DNA of 64,000 nt, taken from contig JASLYX010000004.1 in the NCBI GenBank assembly GCA_030739585.1, positions 91,330 through 155,329 of the forward strand, written 5' to 3'. Positions 34,949 through 42,277 of the stretch are shown here, in pieces (position 1 is the first letter of the stretch; every line of letters begins with the position of its first letter). The notes under the pieces are model-generated. The model was not told the origin of the DNA. It made no database searches and worked only from the letters and a program-made list of their open reading frames with translations. The DNA comes from Candidatus Bathyarchaeota archaeon. GTDB taxonomy: Archaea; Thermoproteota; Bathyarchaeia; TCS64. A program made the position numbers and the translations under genes.

Positions 34949-35168
34949 AGAGCTTTTTCGAGCAGCTCTGATAAAGTCCATGAAATCAGAACTAGGAGTC
35001 CCCCTCCTTTGTTGCTAACCTCAAAGTTATCAAGCAGGAAAGACACGCGCGTTTCTGTTTTCGTCCTTGAGTTTTATGAGCTTGACGCGCGCTAGTTAGA
35101 GATTTTGATCTCATTTAGGGGCACAGAAGATCAGATATATTGAATTGGTCTATATCTGCCCAGTAGAG

Positions 35169-36299
35169 ATGAATCTCAAAGAGTCGCTGAAGAGGAGAAT
35201 CAACTCCATCCTAGATGAGGTGGAGAGGCGGGGATTCGAGGCTGCTGTCTTCATGAATGAGGTCATCGGCCTCAATCCGTCTAACTTTGTCTATGCATCG
35301 GGGCCATGGGGTTTCGGGGATGAACATAACACCATTGTCTTTGACATTCACGGGGGATCCACAGTGGTTGTTCCTCACTGGGGAGCAAAACAGATGACGG
35401 ATAGCGGACGATACGGGAAGGTCATAGCGATCAAGCAGGAGAAAGGACACCAACTGAGAGCGACGAAGCAAGCCCTCGATGACTACGATCCCAGCAAGAT
35501 ATGTTTCGACCTCTCCACATTGAGCGCTCAGCTTTCCCTCCGGCTTTCAAAAGATCTCGGCGTCACCCTCAACGAGCAAGTTGATATATCTGACCACGTC
35601 TTTAAGATGAGGTCCATCAAGGATAGCTATGAGATTCGAGAGATAAGGGATGCGATTGGCATCACAGAGGATGCCGTCTTGGAGATGGTAGAGGCCTCAA
35701 AGCCTGGGACCCATACGAGGGATCTCAAAAAGATATTGGACACCGGAATGATTGAACGAGGGGCTATCGAGTTCAGCTTCTGGTCGAACGTAGGCTTCGG
35801 GAATGGCCCGAGGCACCCAGAGAGGATTGTGAAGCACGAGGACATCTTGGTAACCGATGTAGGGTGCCGTGTCCCCTCAGGATACTGCAGTGACATGGGA
35901 CGCACATGGCCCATGGACCTTACGCCGGTCGTGAAGGATTGGTTGGACCGGATACTTATGGCCCATGAAGAGTCATTCGCGAATATCAAAGCCGGGACCA
36001 CAGGGAATACAGTTCTCAGAAAGGCCTCAGAAATCAACCAGGAACACGGCCTCGAGCCCCTTTTGCGATGCGGTCATCAGATAGGGCTCGATGTACATGA
36101 TTACACCATGCCGTACGCCCCGAACTTTGGACCCATTGAGACGGACAACCAGCTCCTCAAGCCAGGGATGACCCTTACCTTTGAGCCTCAACATAAGGAT
36201 TCAGAGCTTGGGTTCCAGAGCCACATAGAAGACATCGTACTAGTCACTAAGGGCGAGCCTATGCGTCTCAACAAGCTGCCATGGGATTTGACTTGGTGA
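35169..36299 (+). CDS. M24-family metallopeptidase (Xaa-Pro aminopeptidase-like)
   Basis: A pita-bread-fold peptidase of 376 residues. The N-terminal creatinase-like domain covers about 1-140. The catalytic domain has the five metal ligands: Asp in LVTDVGCR (about 228), Asp in CSDMGRTW (about 240), His in GHQIGLDVHD (about 300), Glu in TFEPQ (about 333) and Glu in SHIEDIV (about 350). I use the ATG at 35169. A TATATTGA element lies about 30 bp upstream, so the mRNA leader is short or absent, and the longer TTG reading at 35145 would start upstream of the likely transcript. May act on Xaa-Pro dipeptides or a non-peptide substrate. Confidence 0.87.
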   Translation: MNLKESLKRRINSILDEVERRGFEAAVFMNEVIGLNPSNFVYASGPWGFGDEHNTIVFDIHGGSTVVVPHWGAKQMTDSGRYGKVIAIKQEKGHQLRATKQALDDYDPSKICFDLSTLSAQLSLRLSKDLGVTLNEQVDISDHVFKMRSIKDSYEIREIRDAIGITEDAVLEMVEASKPGTHTRDLKKILDTGMIERGAIEFSFWSNVGFGNGPRHPERIVKHEDILVTDVGCRVPSGYCSDMGRTWPMDLTPVVKDWLDRILMAHEESFANIKAGTTGNTVLRKASEINQEHGLEPLLRCGHQIGLDVHDYTMPYAPNFGPIETDNQLLKPGMTLTFEPQHKDSELGFQSHIEDIVLVTKGEPMRLNKLPWDLTW

Positions 36300-36407
36300 G
36301 CTTTCGCGCGCTCAGCTATTTGTGACCACGGGATCTCTCTGCTAGGACCCTCTTTTTATCTTTCAACCCATTATTCCTTATCATTACAGGCCTGAGACGT
36401 CATAAAG

Positions 36408-37037
36408 ATGGAAAATCGAATAGTGCCAACGGTTATAGTAAAAACTCAGAATGAGCTCGATAAGATGCTCGCCCGGCTGAACGGGAAAGTTCTCAGAGTG
36501 ATGCTTGACATCATGGACGGCAGGTTTGTGACTAACACTTCGCTGGATTTCGACTTTCAGCTGCCGTCAAGCTTCAAGTATGAGGTTCATCTCATGGTTG
36601 AGAATCCTTCAGCGTACGTGGAAAAGTTGGCTGGTCGCGTGGATTGGGCAATGATTCACATTGAGACATTGGAAAATCCTGAGACTGATATTCTATATTT
36701 CAAGGAGAATGGATTCAAGGTCTCCCTGGCAGTCAACCCAGGAACACCCCTTGAGGCGCTCCTGCCTTATCTAGACCTATTGGATGGAGTCCTTTTCCTC
36801 ACAGTTAATCCAGGCAAACACGGGGCGGAGTTTAGGCCTGAGGCCCTGGAAAAGATTAGGCGGTTGAGAGCATTGGGAGTGACGTTACCGTTCGAGGCGG
36901 ACGGGGGGGTCAATCCGGGCACAATTCAAGAGATCAAGAATGCCGGGGTAGATTTTTTTGCTTGTGGTTCCTATCTTATGAAGTTCGAAGATGTAGCCGA
37001 GGGGCTACAGTTGTTGAGAGAGGCTCTCGGGGACTAG
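36408..37037 (+). CDS. Ribulose-phosphate 3-epimerase family TIM-barrel protein
   Basis: A 209-residue TIM barrel related to ribulose-5-phosphate 3-epimerase. Conserved pieces: LDIMDGRFV (about 34-42), VHLMVENP (about 60-67), SLAVNPGTPLE (about 107), FLTVNPGKHG (about 128) and FEADGGVNPGT (about 160), then CGSYLM, the phosphate-binding end. The catalytic Asp residues are kept (LDIMDG and ADGG), but the first metal His of the canonical HIDVMDG is replaced by Met (MLDIMDG). It may therefore be a divergent epimerase with another sugar phosphate, or use the metal differently. Confidence 0.78.
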   Translation: MENRIVPTVIVKTQNELDKMLARLNGKVLRVMLDIMDGRFVTNTSLDFDFQLPSSFKYEVHLMVENPSAYVEKLAGRVDWAMIHIETLENPETDILYFKENGFKVSLAVNPGTPLEALLPYLDLLDGVLFLTVNPGKHGAEFRPEALEKIRRLRALGVTLPFEADGGVNPGTIQEIKNAGVDFFACGSYLMKFEDVAEGLQLLREALGD

Positions 37038-37344
37038 GATCATTTTTCGCGTTGATGAATTTATCCATGGTGTTCCGTGCCTCCTCTTCTCTGTCGTACG
37101 CGTTGTTCTTGATTGGATTTAAAAGAAAAAACTTCTTCAATATTCGCGCGCTACAACGCGCAGTTCCCGTTACTCCGGATCGCCTCTATGAGAGGTTCTC
37201 ATTTCTTTGGGGACTCGTTCTTGTCGGGAGCGAAGATTCTAGCTTTGTTCTTGATAACTCTTTAAGACACTTTTGGAGCTATTGAAGGTGGAGGACGCGC
37301 TGTTTTAAGGGGCTCCGAACAGTCTCAAGGAGCAATTCATAAAC
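37038..37344. other. Non-coding gap upstream of the aIF2-gamma promoter
   Basis: About 300 bp. A 107-codon plus-strand frame runs from inside the epimerase gene through this gap, but it overlaps that gene and shows no family. CG-alternating sites occur at 37145-37151 and 37157-37162. No gene is supported. Confidence 0.4.
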
Positions 37345-37392
37345 GTTTATAGGAACAACCCACCCAAGTACTTTGACTGTTCAAAGGGGAGA
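37345..37392 (+). promoter_or_regulatory. TATA box and Shine-Dalgarno deciding the aIF2-gamma start
   Basis: TTTATAGG at 37347-37354 is a good archaeal box A, which places transcription start near 37375. AAAGGGGAG at 37383-37391 is a strong ribosome-binding site. Seven bases later (37399) is ATT in the aIF2-gamma frame. No ATG, GTG or TTG lies in frame between the predicted transcription start and the P-loop. Confidence 0.6.
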
Positions 37393-37398
37393 ATTAAG

Positions 37399-38637
37399 AT
37401 TCATAGACTTCAAAGCCAACCGGAGATAAATATCGGCACCATAGGCCATGTCGATCATGGTAAGACCACCCTGGTCCAGGCACTCACCGGTGTATGGGCT
37501 TCCCGACATAGTGAGGAGCTGAGAAGGGGGATTACAATCAAACTTGGGTACGCCGACGCAGCTGTCTACAAATGCCCAAGCTGTAACGAGCCTCAAGGTT
37601 ACTGTACATCTCCATTGTGCCCTCACTGCGGAAACACAGCAGAGTTCCAGAGGGCTTTCAGTTTTGTGGATGCCCCAGGCCATGAGATCCTCATGGCTAC
37701 GATGCTCAGCGGAGCAGCCGTCATGGATGGAGCCATATTGGTCATCGCAGCCGATGAGCGTTGCCCCCAGCCCCAGACCAGAGAGCACCTCGCAGCCATT
37801 GATATCGTTGACCTCAAAAACATAATCATAGTCCAAAATAAAATCGATATAGTAACTCGGGATGACGCGATCCGGCACTATAACGATATCCAAAAGTTCG
37901 TAGAAGGCTCAATAGCTGAGAATGCCCCTATAATCCCAGTCTCCGCCCAGCATGAGGTCAACATGGACCTCCTTCTCCAAGCTATGGAAGAGCACCTAAA
38001 GACCCCCGAGAGGACCACCACTGAGTCATCCAGGATGTACATTGTTAGGAGCTTCGATGTCAACGTCCCCGGTACTTCCATCGATAATTTAAAGGGCGGC
38101 GTAGTGGGGGGGTCCATAATCCAGGGGTGCTTTGAGGCCGGTGAACAGGTCGAGATCAGACCAGGCCTCCCTGTCCGAGAGAAGAACAGGATCAAGATGA
38201 GGGAGCTTTTTACAGAGATCACGAGCCTTCACTCAGGGAACACAACGGTGAAGCAGGCCATCCCAGGGGGACTTGTAGGAGTAGGCACACTCCTCGACCC
38301 CTCCCTCACAAAGTCCGACGGTCTCGTGGGGAGCCTTATAGGTAAGCCAGGGACGCTTCCCCCCGTTATTAGGGAGATAAGCCTCGACATCCGGTTATTC
38401 GAGAACATTATTGGGAGCCGGGAGATGGGAAAAGTGGTCTCGGTCGCCAAGGGAGAGAAGCTCCTTTTAAATCTAGGGACTGCGAAGACAATGGGGAATG
38501 TCACTAAGGTGGCCAAAGACTACCTAGAGGCGACACTGACCATCCCTGTCTGCGGTGAAGCCGGGGATCGGGTGGCCCTCAGCAGGAGGATAGGCAGCAG
38601 ATGGCGGCTGATAGGTGTAGGCATACTAAAGGGGTAG
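37399..38637 (+). CDS. Translation initiation factor aIF2 gamma subunit; apparent ATT start codon
   Basis: GTPase subunit of aIF2 that carries initiator Met-tRNA to the small ribosomal subunit. Frame evidence: INIGTIGHVDHGKTTLVQAL holds the P-loop, HSEELRRGITIKLGY is switch I, a zinc knuckle CPSC/CPHC follows, then VDAPGHEILMATMLSGAA and QNKIDIV. Reading from ATT at 37399 gives 412 residues, the normal length. The first in-frame TTG is at 37615, after the P-loop and switch I, so it cannot be the start. The next in-frame stop upstream is at 37306, and no ATG, GTG or TTG lies between. Translation must begin at a non-standard codon, best ATT 7 nt after the GGGGAG site, unless there is a sequence error. 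The Fcf1-PIN gene overlaps its 3' end, a common archaeal pairing. Confidence 0.9.
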   Translation: MHRLQSQPEINIGTIGHVDHGKTTLVQALTGVWASRHSEELRRGITIKLGYADAAVYKCPSCNEPQGYCTSPLCPHCGNTAEFQRAFSFVDAPGHEILMATMLSGAAVMDGAILVIAADERCPQPQTREHLAAIDIVDLKNIIIVQNKIDIVTRDDAIRHYNDIQKFVEGSIAENAPIIPVSAQHEVNMDLLLQAMEEHLKTPERTTTESSRMYIVRSFDVNVPGTSIDNLKGGVVGGSIIQGCFEAGEQVEIRPGLPVREKNRIKMRELFTEITSLHSGNTTVKQAIPGGLVGVGTLLDPSLTKSDGLVGSLIGKPGTLPPVIREISLDIRLFENIIGSREMGKVVSVAKGEKLLLNLGTAKTMGNVTKVAKDYLEATLTIPVCGEAGDRVALSRRIGSRWRLIGVGILKG

Positions 38638-39050
38638 ACCTGGATAGGCACCAAGTCTCGGTGCTCCTCGACTCAAACTTTCTGTTTATACCACTAAAAT
38701 TTGGCGTGGACATTTTCGAAGAACTAAGACGTGTCCTGGGGGAAAATACAAGGTGCCTTGTAACACTCCCGATCCTCGAAGAACTTGACCTAGTGGGGCA
38801 GGGGGCTAAACCGGGTTTTCTAAAGGAGATCGGCTTTGCAAGAAAAATGGCGGATAAATGCGAGGTATTCAAAGACTCCTTAAGGGGCGGGGAGACCGTA
38901 GATCAATCGCTAGTAAGGGTTGCGATAGAGCAAGGATTCAACGTCGCAACCAATGACTCTGAACTTAGAAAGACACTTAAGAAAGAGGGTGTGTCAGTGG
39001 TCTTCCTCCGTCAAAGGGCGTTCCTCGAGCTTGAGGGAAGTATTCGATAG
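38601..39050 (+). CDS. Fcf1-like PIN-domain protein (rRNA-processing nuclease family)
   Basis: A PIN-fold protein of up to 149 residues. The fold core starts at SVLLDSNFLFIPLKFGVDIF, with the catalytic Asp in LLDSNF, a Glu-rich helix LPILEELDL, and the Asp in ATNDSELR near residue 125. Archaeal homologues of the Fcf1/Utp23 group are often directly downstream of the aIF2-gamma gene, as here, where the frames overlap by 37 bp. The true start may be later, for example the GTG at 38661 just before LLDSNF, since the first 20 residues are not conserved. Likely role is cleavage in ribosomal RNA maturation; inferred. Confidence 0.82.
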   Translation: MAADRCRHTKGVDLDRHQVSVLLDSNFLFIPLKFGVDIFEELRRVLGENTRCLVTLPILEELDLVGQGAKPGFLKEIGFARKMADKCEVFKDSLRGGETVDQSLVRVAIEQGFNVATNDSELRKTLKKEGVSVVFLRQRAFLELEGSIR

Positions 39051-39127
39051 CTAACTATTCAAGCGCGTTACCATCATTCATACATAATCAAACAAAATAA
39101 ACGGTAGCCATTGTTGGGGATTAATTG

Positions 39128-39244
39128 ATGATTATAGGACTAAAGGTCACGATCCTCTTCGGTTGCTATATCATCATTAATTTCAGCACCTACTGTAGTC
39201 TCCAGAGTCGCCTTAGAGAGAAGCACCTGAAAGAGAACGATTAA
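39128..39244 (+). CDS. 38-residue single-span membrane peptide upstream of the Ca2+-ATPase
   Basis: The frame runs from ATG at 39128 to TAA at 39242-39244. GGGGA lies 7 nt before the ATG, an excellent ribosome-binding site. Residues 2-18 (IIGLKVTILFGCYIII) form a hydrophobic span, followed by a polar, basic and acidic tail. It lies 191 bp before a P-type ATPase on the same strand. Small single-span peptides regulate or stabilise P-type pumps elsewhere (phospholamban and sarcolipin for SERCA, KdpF for KdpB). The functional link here is a guess. Confidence 0.45.
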   Translation: MIIGLKVTILFGCYIIINFSTYCSLQSRLREKHLKEND

Positions 39245-39435
39245 CCGGCGATCTCTGAGTTTTCTTGACGGAAGGGACCAGCGAGGTGTTTACCCGATCC
39301 TTCCTCTTCAGGTATGATCTAGAAGTATTCGGTTTAAAACAAGCTTAGCTAACACATTTCCAACCAAAAGAATCTTTAAATTTGACAGCGAGTTCACCTT
39401 GAGGCAATAGCAGCCCTAGGCAAGCCTTTGGTACT

Positions 39436-42195
39436 TTGGTGAAACGTTTGGAAAAGTTGGATTGGCATTCTGAAGATATTGACTCAGTCATTGAACATCT
39501 TGGGTCTTCTAGAAGCGGCCTAAACGAGGAAGAGGCATCGAGAAGGCTTGGGATATTCGGGCCGAACGAGCTTAAAGAAGAGAAGAAGACGACAGCCCTC
39601 AAGCTCCTCATGGGGCAGTTCAAGAGCGTCCTCGTGATCATCCTCATTATCTCCGCGCTGGTCTCAGCATACATCTCATTTAAGGAAGGAGAGGCGTTCA
39701 CAGACACGTACGTCATCCTCATCATCGTGATCATGAACGCGATCCTGGGATTCGTCCAGGAGTACCGCGCAGAGAAGGCCGTCGAGGCTCTCAAGAGGAT
39801 GATATCCCCAAAAGTCCTCGTCTTGAGAGACAGGAAGGAGGCCTCGATCGACTCTAAGAATCTGGTCCCAGGAGACATTATAATCCTTGAAGCGGGTAGC
39901 AGGGTCCCTGCGGACTCGAGACTGATTGAAGCAGCCAACCTCCAGGTGGACGAAGCTGCATTGACAGGAGAGTCGACACCGGTTACGAAGAACCTAAGGG
40001 TTCTGAGCACCGAAGCCAGCATCGGTGACAGGAAAAACACAGTCTTCACAGGCACAGTCATCACTGGGGGGAGGGCAATCGCGGTGGTCACCGAGACGGG
40101 AATGATGACAGAGTTTGGTAAGATTGCGGGGATGGTTCAGTCGGTGGTGGTCGAGGAGCCACCATTGAAGCAGAAGATGGAGAAAATGGGACGTCAGCTA
40201 GGCGCGATCTCCGTGATCCTGACCATCTGGGTCTTCCTCATCGGCGTTTTCGTCCACCAGCACGAGCTGGAGAAAATGTTCATGATGGCGGTAAGCCTCG
40301 CGGTCTCCGCCATCCCCGAGGGTCTCCCTGCGGTACTCACGATCACATTGGCACTGGGAGTCTCGAGAATGGCGAGGCAGAAATCCATCGTCAGGAAACT
40401 TGCCTCAGTGGAGACCTTGGGGAGCACTACTGTAATCTGTTCCGATAAAACTGGCACCCTAACGAAGAACGAGATGACGGTAAAGCAGCTTTCCTATGGT
40501 GACAATATCATCGACATTTCGGGATCCGGGTACGAACCAACTGGCGAGTTCACAATGTACAGCGAGCCCGTCGACCCCTTCGGTGACTCCGACCGAGAGC
40601 TCCTGATGAGAATCGGGTTCTTGAACAACGACTCCCATCTCCAGCAGAACGAGGGAAACTGGGTGGTCTTCGGAGATCCCACAGAGGGCGCTTTAACCGT
40701 GCTGGGCGTGAAGGCGGGTCTTGGCGATAAGACAAAGGAAACCTACCCCAGAGTGGCAGAGTTCCCCTTCGATTCCACTCGGAAGATGATGACTACGATA
40801 CACGATGGGCCAGAAGGGGGCAGGGTCGCCTATGTGAAAGGCGCTCCTGAGATCATTCTCGAGAAATGTACATCAATAATAGACAAGGGAACCGTCCGGC
40901 CTATCAACGAGCAGGATAGGGAACAAGTTCTGTTCACCATGCAGGGATTGGCGAGCGACGCTTTGAGGGTGCTGGCTATGTCCTACAAGGAGGTCTCCGT
41001 AGCTGAAGAGTATGAGATTGAGGAGATCGAGTCAGGTCTTACAATAGTCGGCCTCGTCGGGATGATCGATCCTGCAAGAGAGGAAGTTCCTGAGGCCATC
41101 AAAGTCACCCATCAAGCAGGGATAAAAACTGTGATGGTGACGGGGGACCACAGGCTTACCGCCGTCGCTATTGCGAAAGAGATTGGAATGTTGAAAGAGG
41201 AGGGCCCCGGCTCCGTGATGACCGGAGAGGAGCTGGAGGACATCGACAACGACAGGCTCGACGAGATCATCGAGGATGTCAACGTCTTCGCTAGGGTCTC
41301 TCCCGAGCACAAGATGCGCATCGCATTGTCCCTGAAAAGGAACGGTCATATCGTGGCCATGACGGGAGACGGCGTCAATGACGCCCCAGCATTGAAGGCG
41401 GCGGACATTGGGATCGCAATGGGGATCAAGGGAACAGACGTCACCAAAGAAGCATCTGACATGATCCTCGAGGATGACAACTTCGCCACCATCGTGAAGG
41501 CCATCCAAGGAGGGCGACACATCTATGACAACGTCACAAAGTACATCCGTCTGATGCTTGCCGCCAACTTCGACGAGTTCATCGAGATCACGATTGTGAC
41601 CCTCCTAGGCCTGCCTCTGCCGTTCCTACCGATTCATGTACTCTGGGTCAATCTTGTAACCGACGGCCTACCCGCCATTGCGTTGAGCATTGATCCACCT
41701 GATCCCGACCTGATGAAGTATCCGCCTCGGGACCCGAATGAGGGGATGCTCACGAGGTTCTGGCGGTTTATCATTTTCGCGGCGCTCGTGGATTTCATCT
41801 CTGACTTTATTCCGTTTATGTGGGCGTTCAGCACAACGTGGATAGCGACCGGCGATTACGAGCTCGCAGCCACAACTGCCAGGACTATAGCGTTCACCAG
41901 CATCGTCTTCTTCGAGTTCCTCCTTTCCTACCAGTGCCGGTCAGAGACTCACCACATCTTCAGCCTAGGATGGAAGGGGTGGACGGAGAACAAAATGCTA
42001 TTCCTCGCTATAGTGGTCTCCCTGGCGATGCAGATGGCGATCCTGTATATTCCTGCTCTCAACCCGATCTTCAAAGTCGTTCCTCTGACGGGTTTCCAGC
42101 TCTTCGTCTGCGTCATAGGATCCCTCACAGCGTTCCTGATAATACCGGGCAAACTGATACCGAGGCGTAGATACGTCTCTCACAGGAAAGTTTGA
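39436..42195 (+). CDS. P-type (IIA, SERCA/PMR1-like) Ca2+-transporting ATPase
   Basis: Pumps Ca2+ out of the cytosol at the expense of ATP; 919 residues. Order: N-terminal cation-ATPase domain; A-domain with AALTGESTPV (about 175-184); M4 ion site VSAIPEGLPAVLTI (about 288-301); phosphorylation motif CSDKTGTLTKNE (Asp near 336); nucleotide-binding VKGAPEIIL; hinge MTGDGVNDAPALKAADIGIAMG (about 640-660). In M5 the sequence ANFDEFIEI and in M6 WVNLVTDGLPA keep residues equivalent to SERCA Asn768, Glu771, Asn796, Thr799 and Asp800, so both Ca2+ sites appear present. The start is TTG at 39436 or GTG at 39439. The H+-PPase gene follows after 82 bp on the same strand. Confidence 0.92.
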   Translation: MVKRLEKLDWHSEDIDSVIEHLGSSRSGLNEEEASRRLGIFGPNELKEEKKTTALKLLMGQFKSVLVIILIISALVSAYISFKEGEAFTDTYVILIIVIMNAILGFVQEYRAEKAVEALKRMISPKVLVLRDRKEASIDSKNLVPGDIIILEAGSRVPADSRLIEAANLQVDEAALTGESTPVTKNLRVLSTEASIGDRKNTVFTGTVITGGRAIAVVTETGMMTEFGKIAGMVQSVVVEEPPLKQKMEKMGRQLGAISVILTIWVFLIGVFVHQHELEKMFMMAVSLAVSAIPEGLPAVLTITLALGVSRMARQKSIVRKLASVETLGSTTVICSDKTGTLTKNEMTVKQLSYGDNIIDISGSGYEPTGEFTMYSEPVDPFGDSDRELLMRIGFLNNDSHLQQNEGNWVVFGDPTEGALTVLGVKAGLGDKTKETYPRVAEFPFDSTRKMMTTIHDGPEGGRVAYVKGAPEIILEKCTSIIDKGTVRPINEQDREQVLFTMQGLASDALRVLAMSYKEVSVAEEYEIEEIESGLTIVGLVGMIDPAREEVPEAIKVTHQAGIKTVMVTGDHRLTAVAIAKEIGMLKEEGPGSVMTGEELEDIDNDRLDEIIEDVNVFARVSPEHKMRIALSLKRNGHIVAMTGDGVNDAPALKAADIGIAMGIKGTDVTKEASDMILEDDNFATIVKAIQGGRHIYDNVTKYIRLMLAANFDEFIEITIVTLLGLPLPFLPIHVLWVNLVTDGLPAIALSIDPPDPDLMKYPPRDPNEGMLTRFWRFIIFAALVDFISDFIPFMWAFSTTWIATGDYELAATTARTIAFTSIVFFEFLLSYQCRSETHHIFSLGWKGWTENKMLFLAIVVSLAMQMAILYIPALNPIFKVVPLTGFQLFVCVIGSLTAFLIIPGKLIPRRRYVSHRKV

Positions 42196-42277
42196 AAGGC
42201 GCTGTCTTTCCCCTATACTTTTATATTATCTCGTAAATGAGATTGGGTAGTTTCATATCTGAGAATTAGAAGGGTTT

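Noticed and set aside
36962..37285. 107-codon plus-strand frame after the epimerase
   Set aside because: It starts inside the epimerase gene in another frame, is rich in Ser/Phe/Leu as expected by chance, and has no ribosome-binding site.
37373..37375. TTG at 37373 as start of aIF2-gamma
   Set aside because: It is not in the aIF2-gamma frame.
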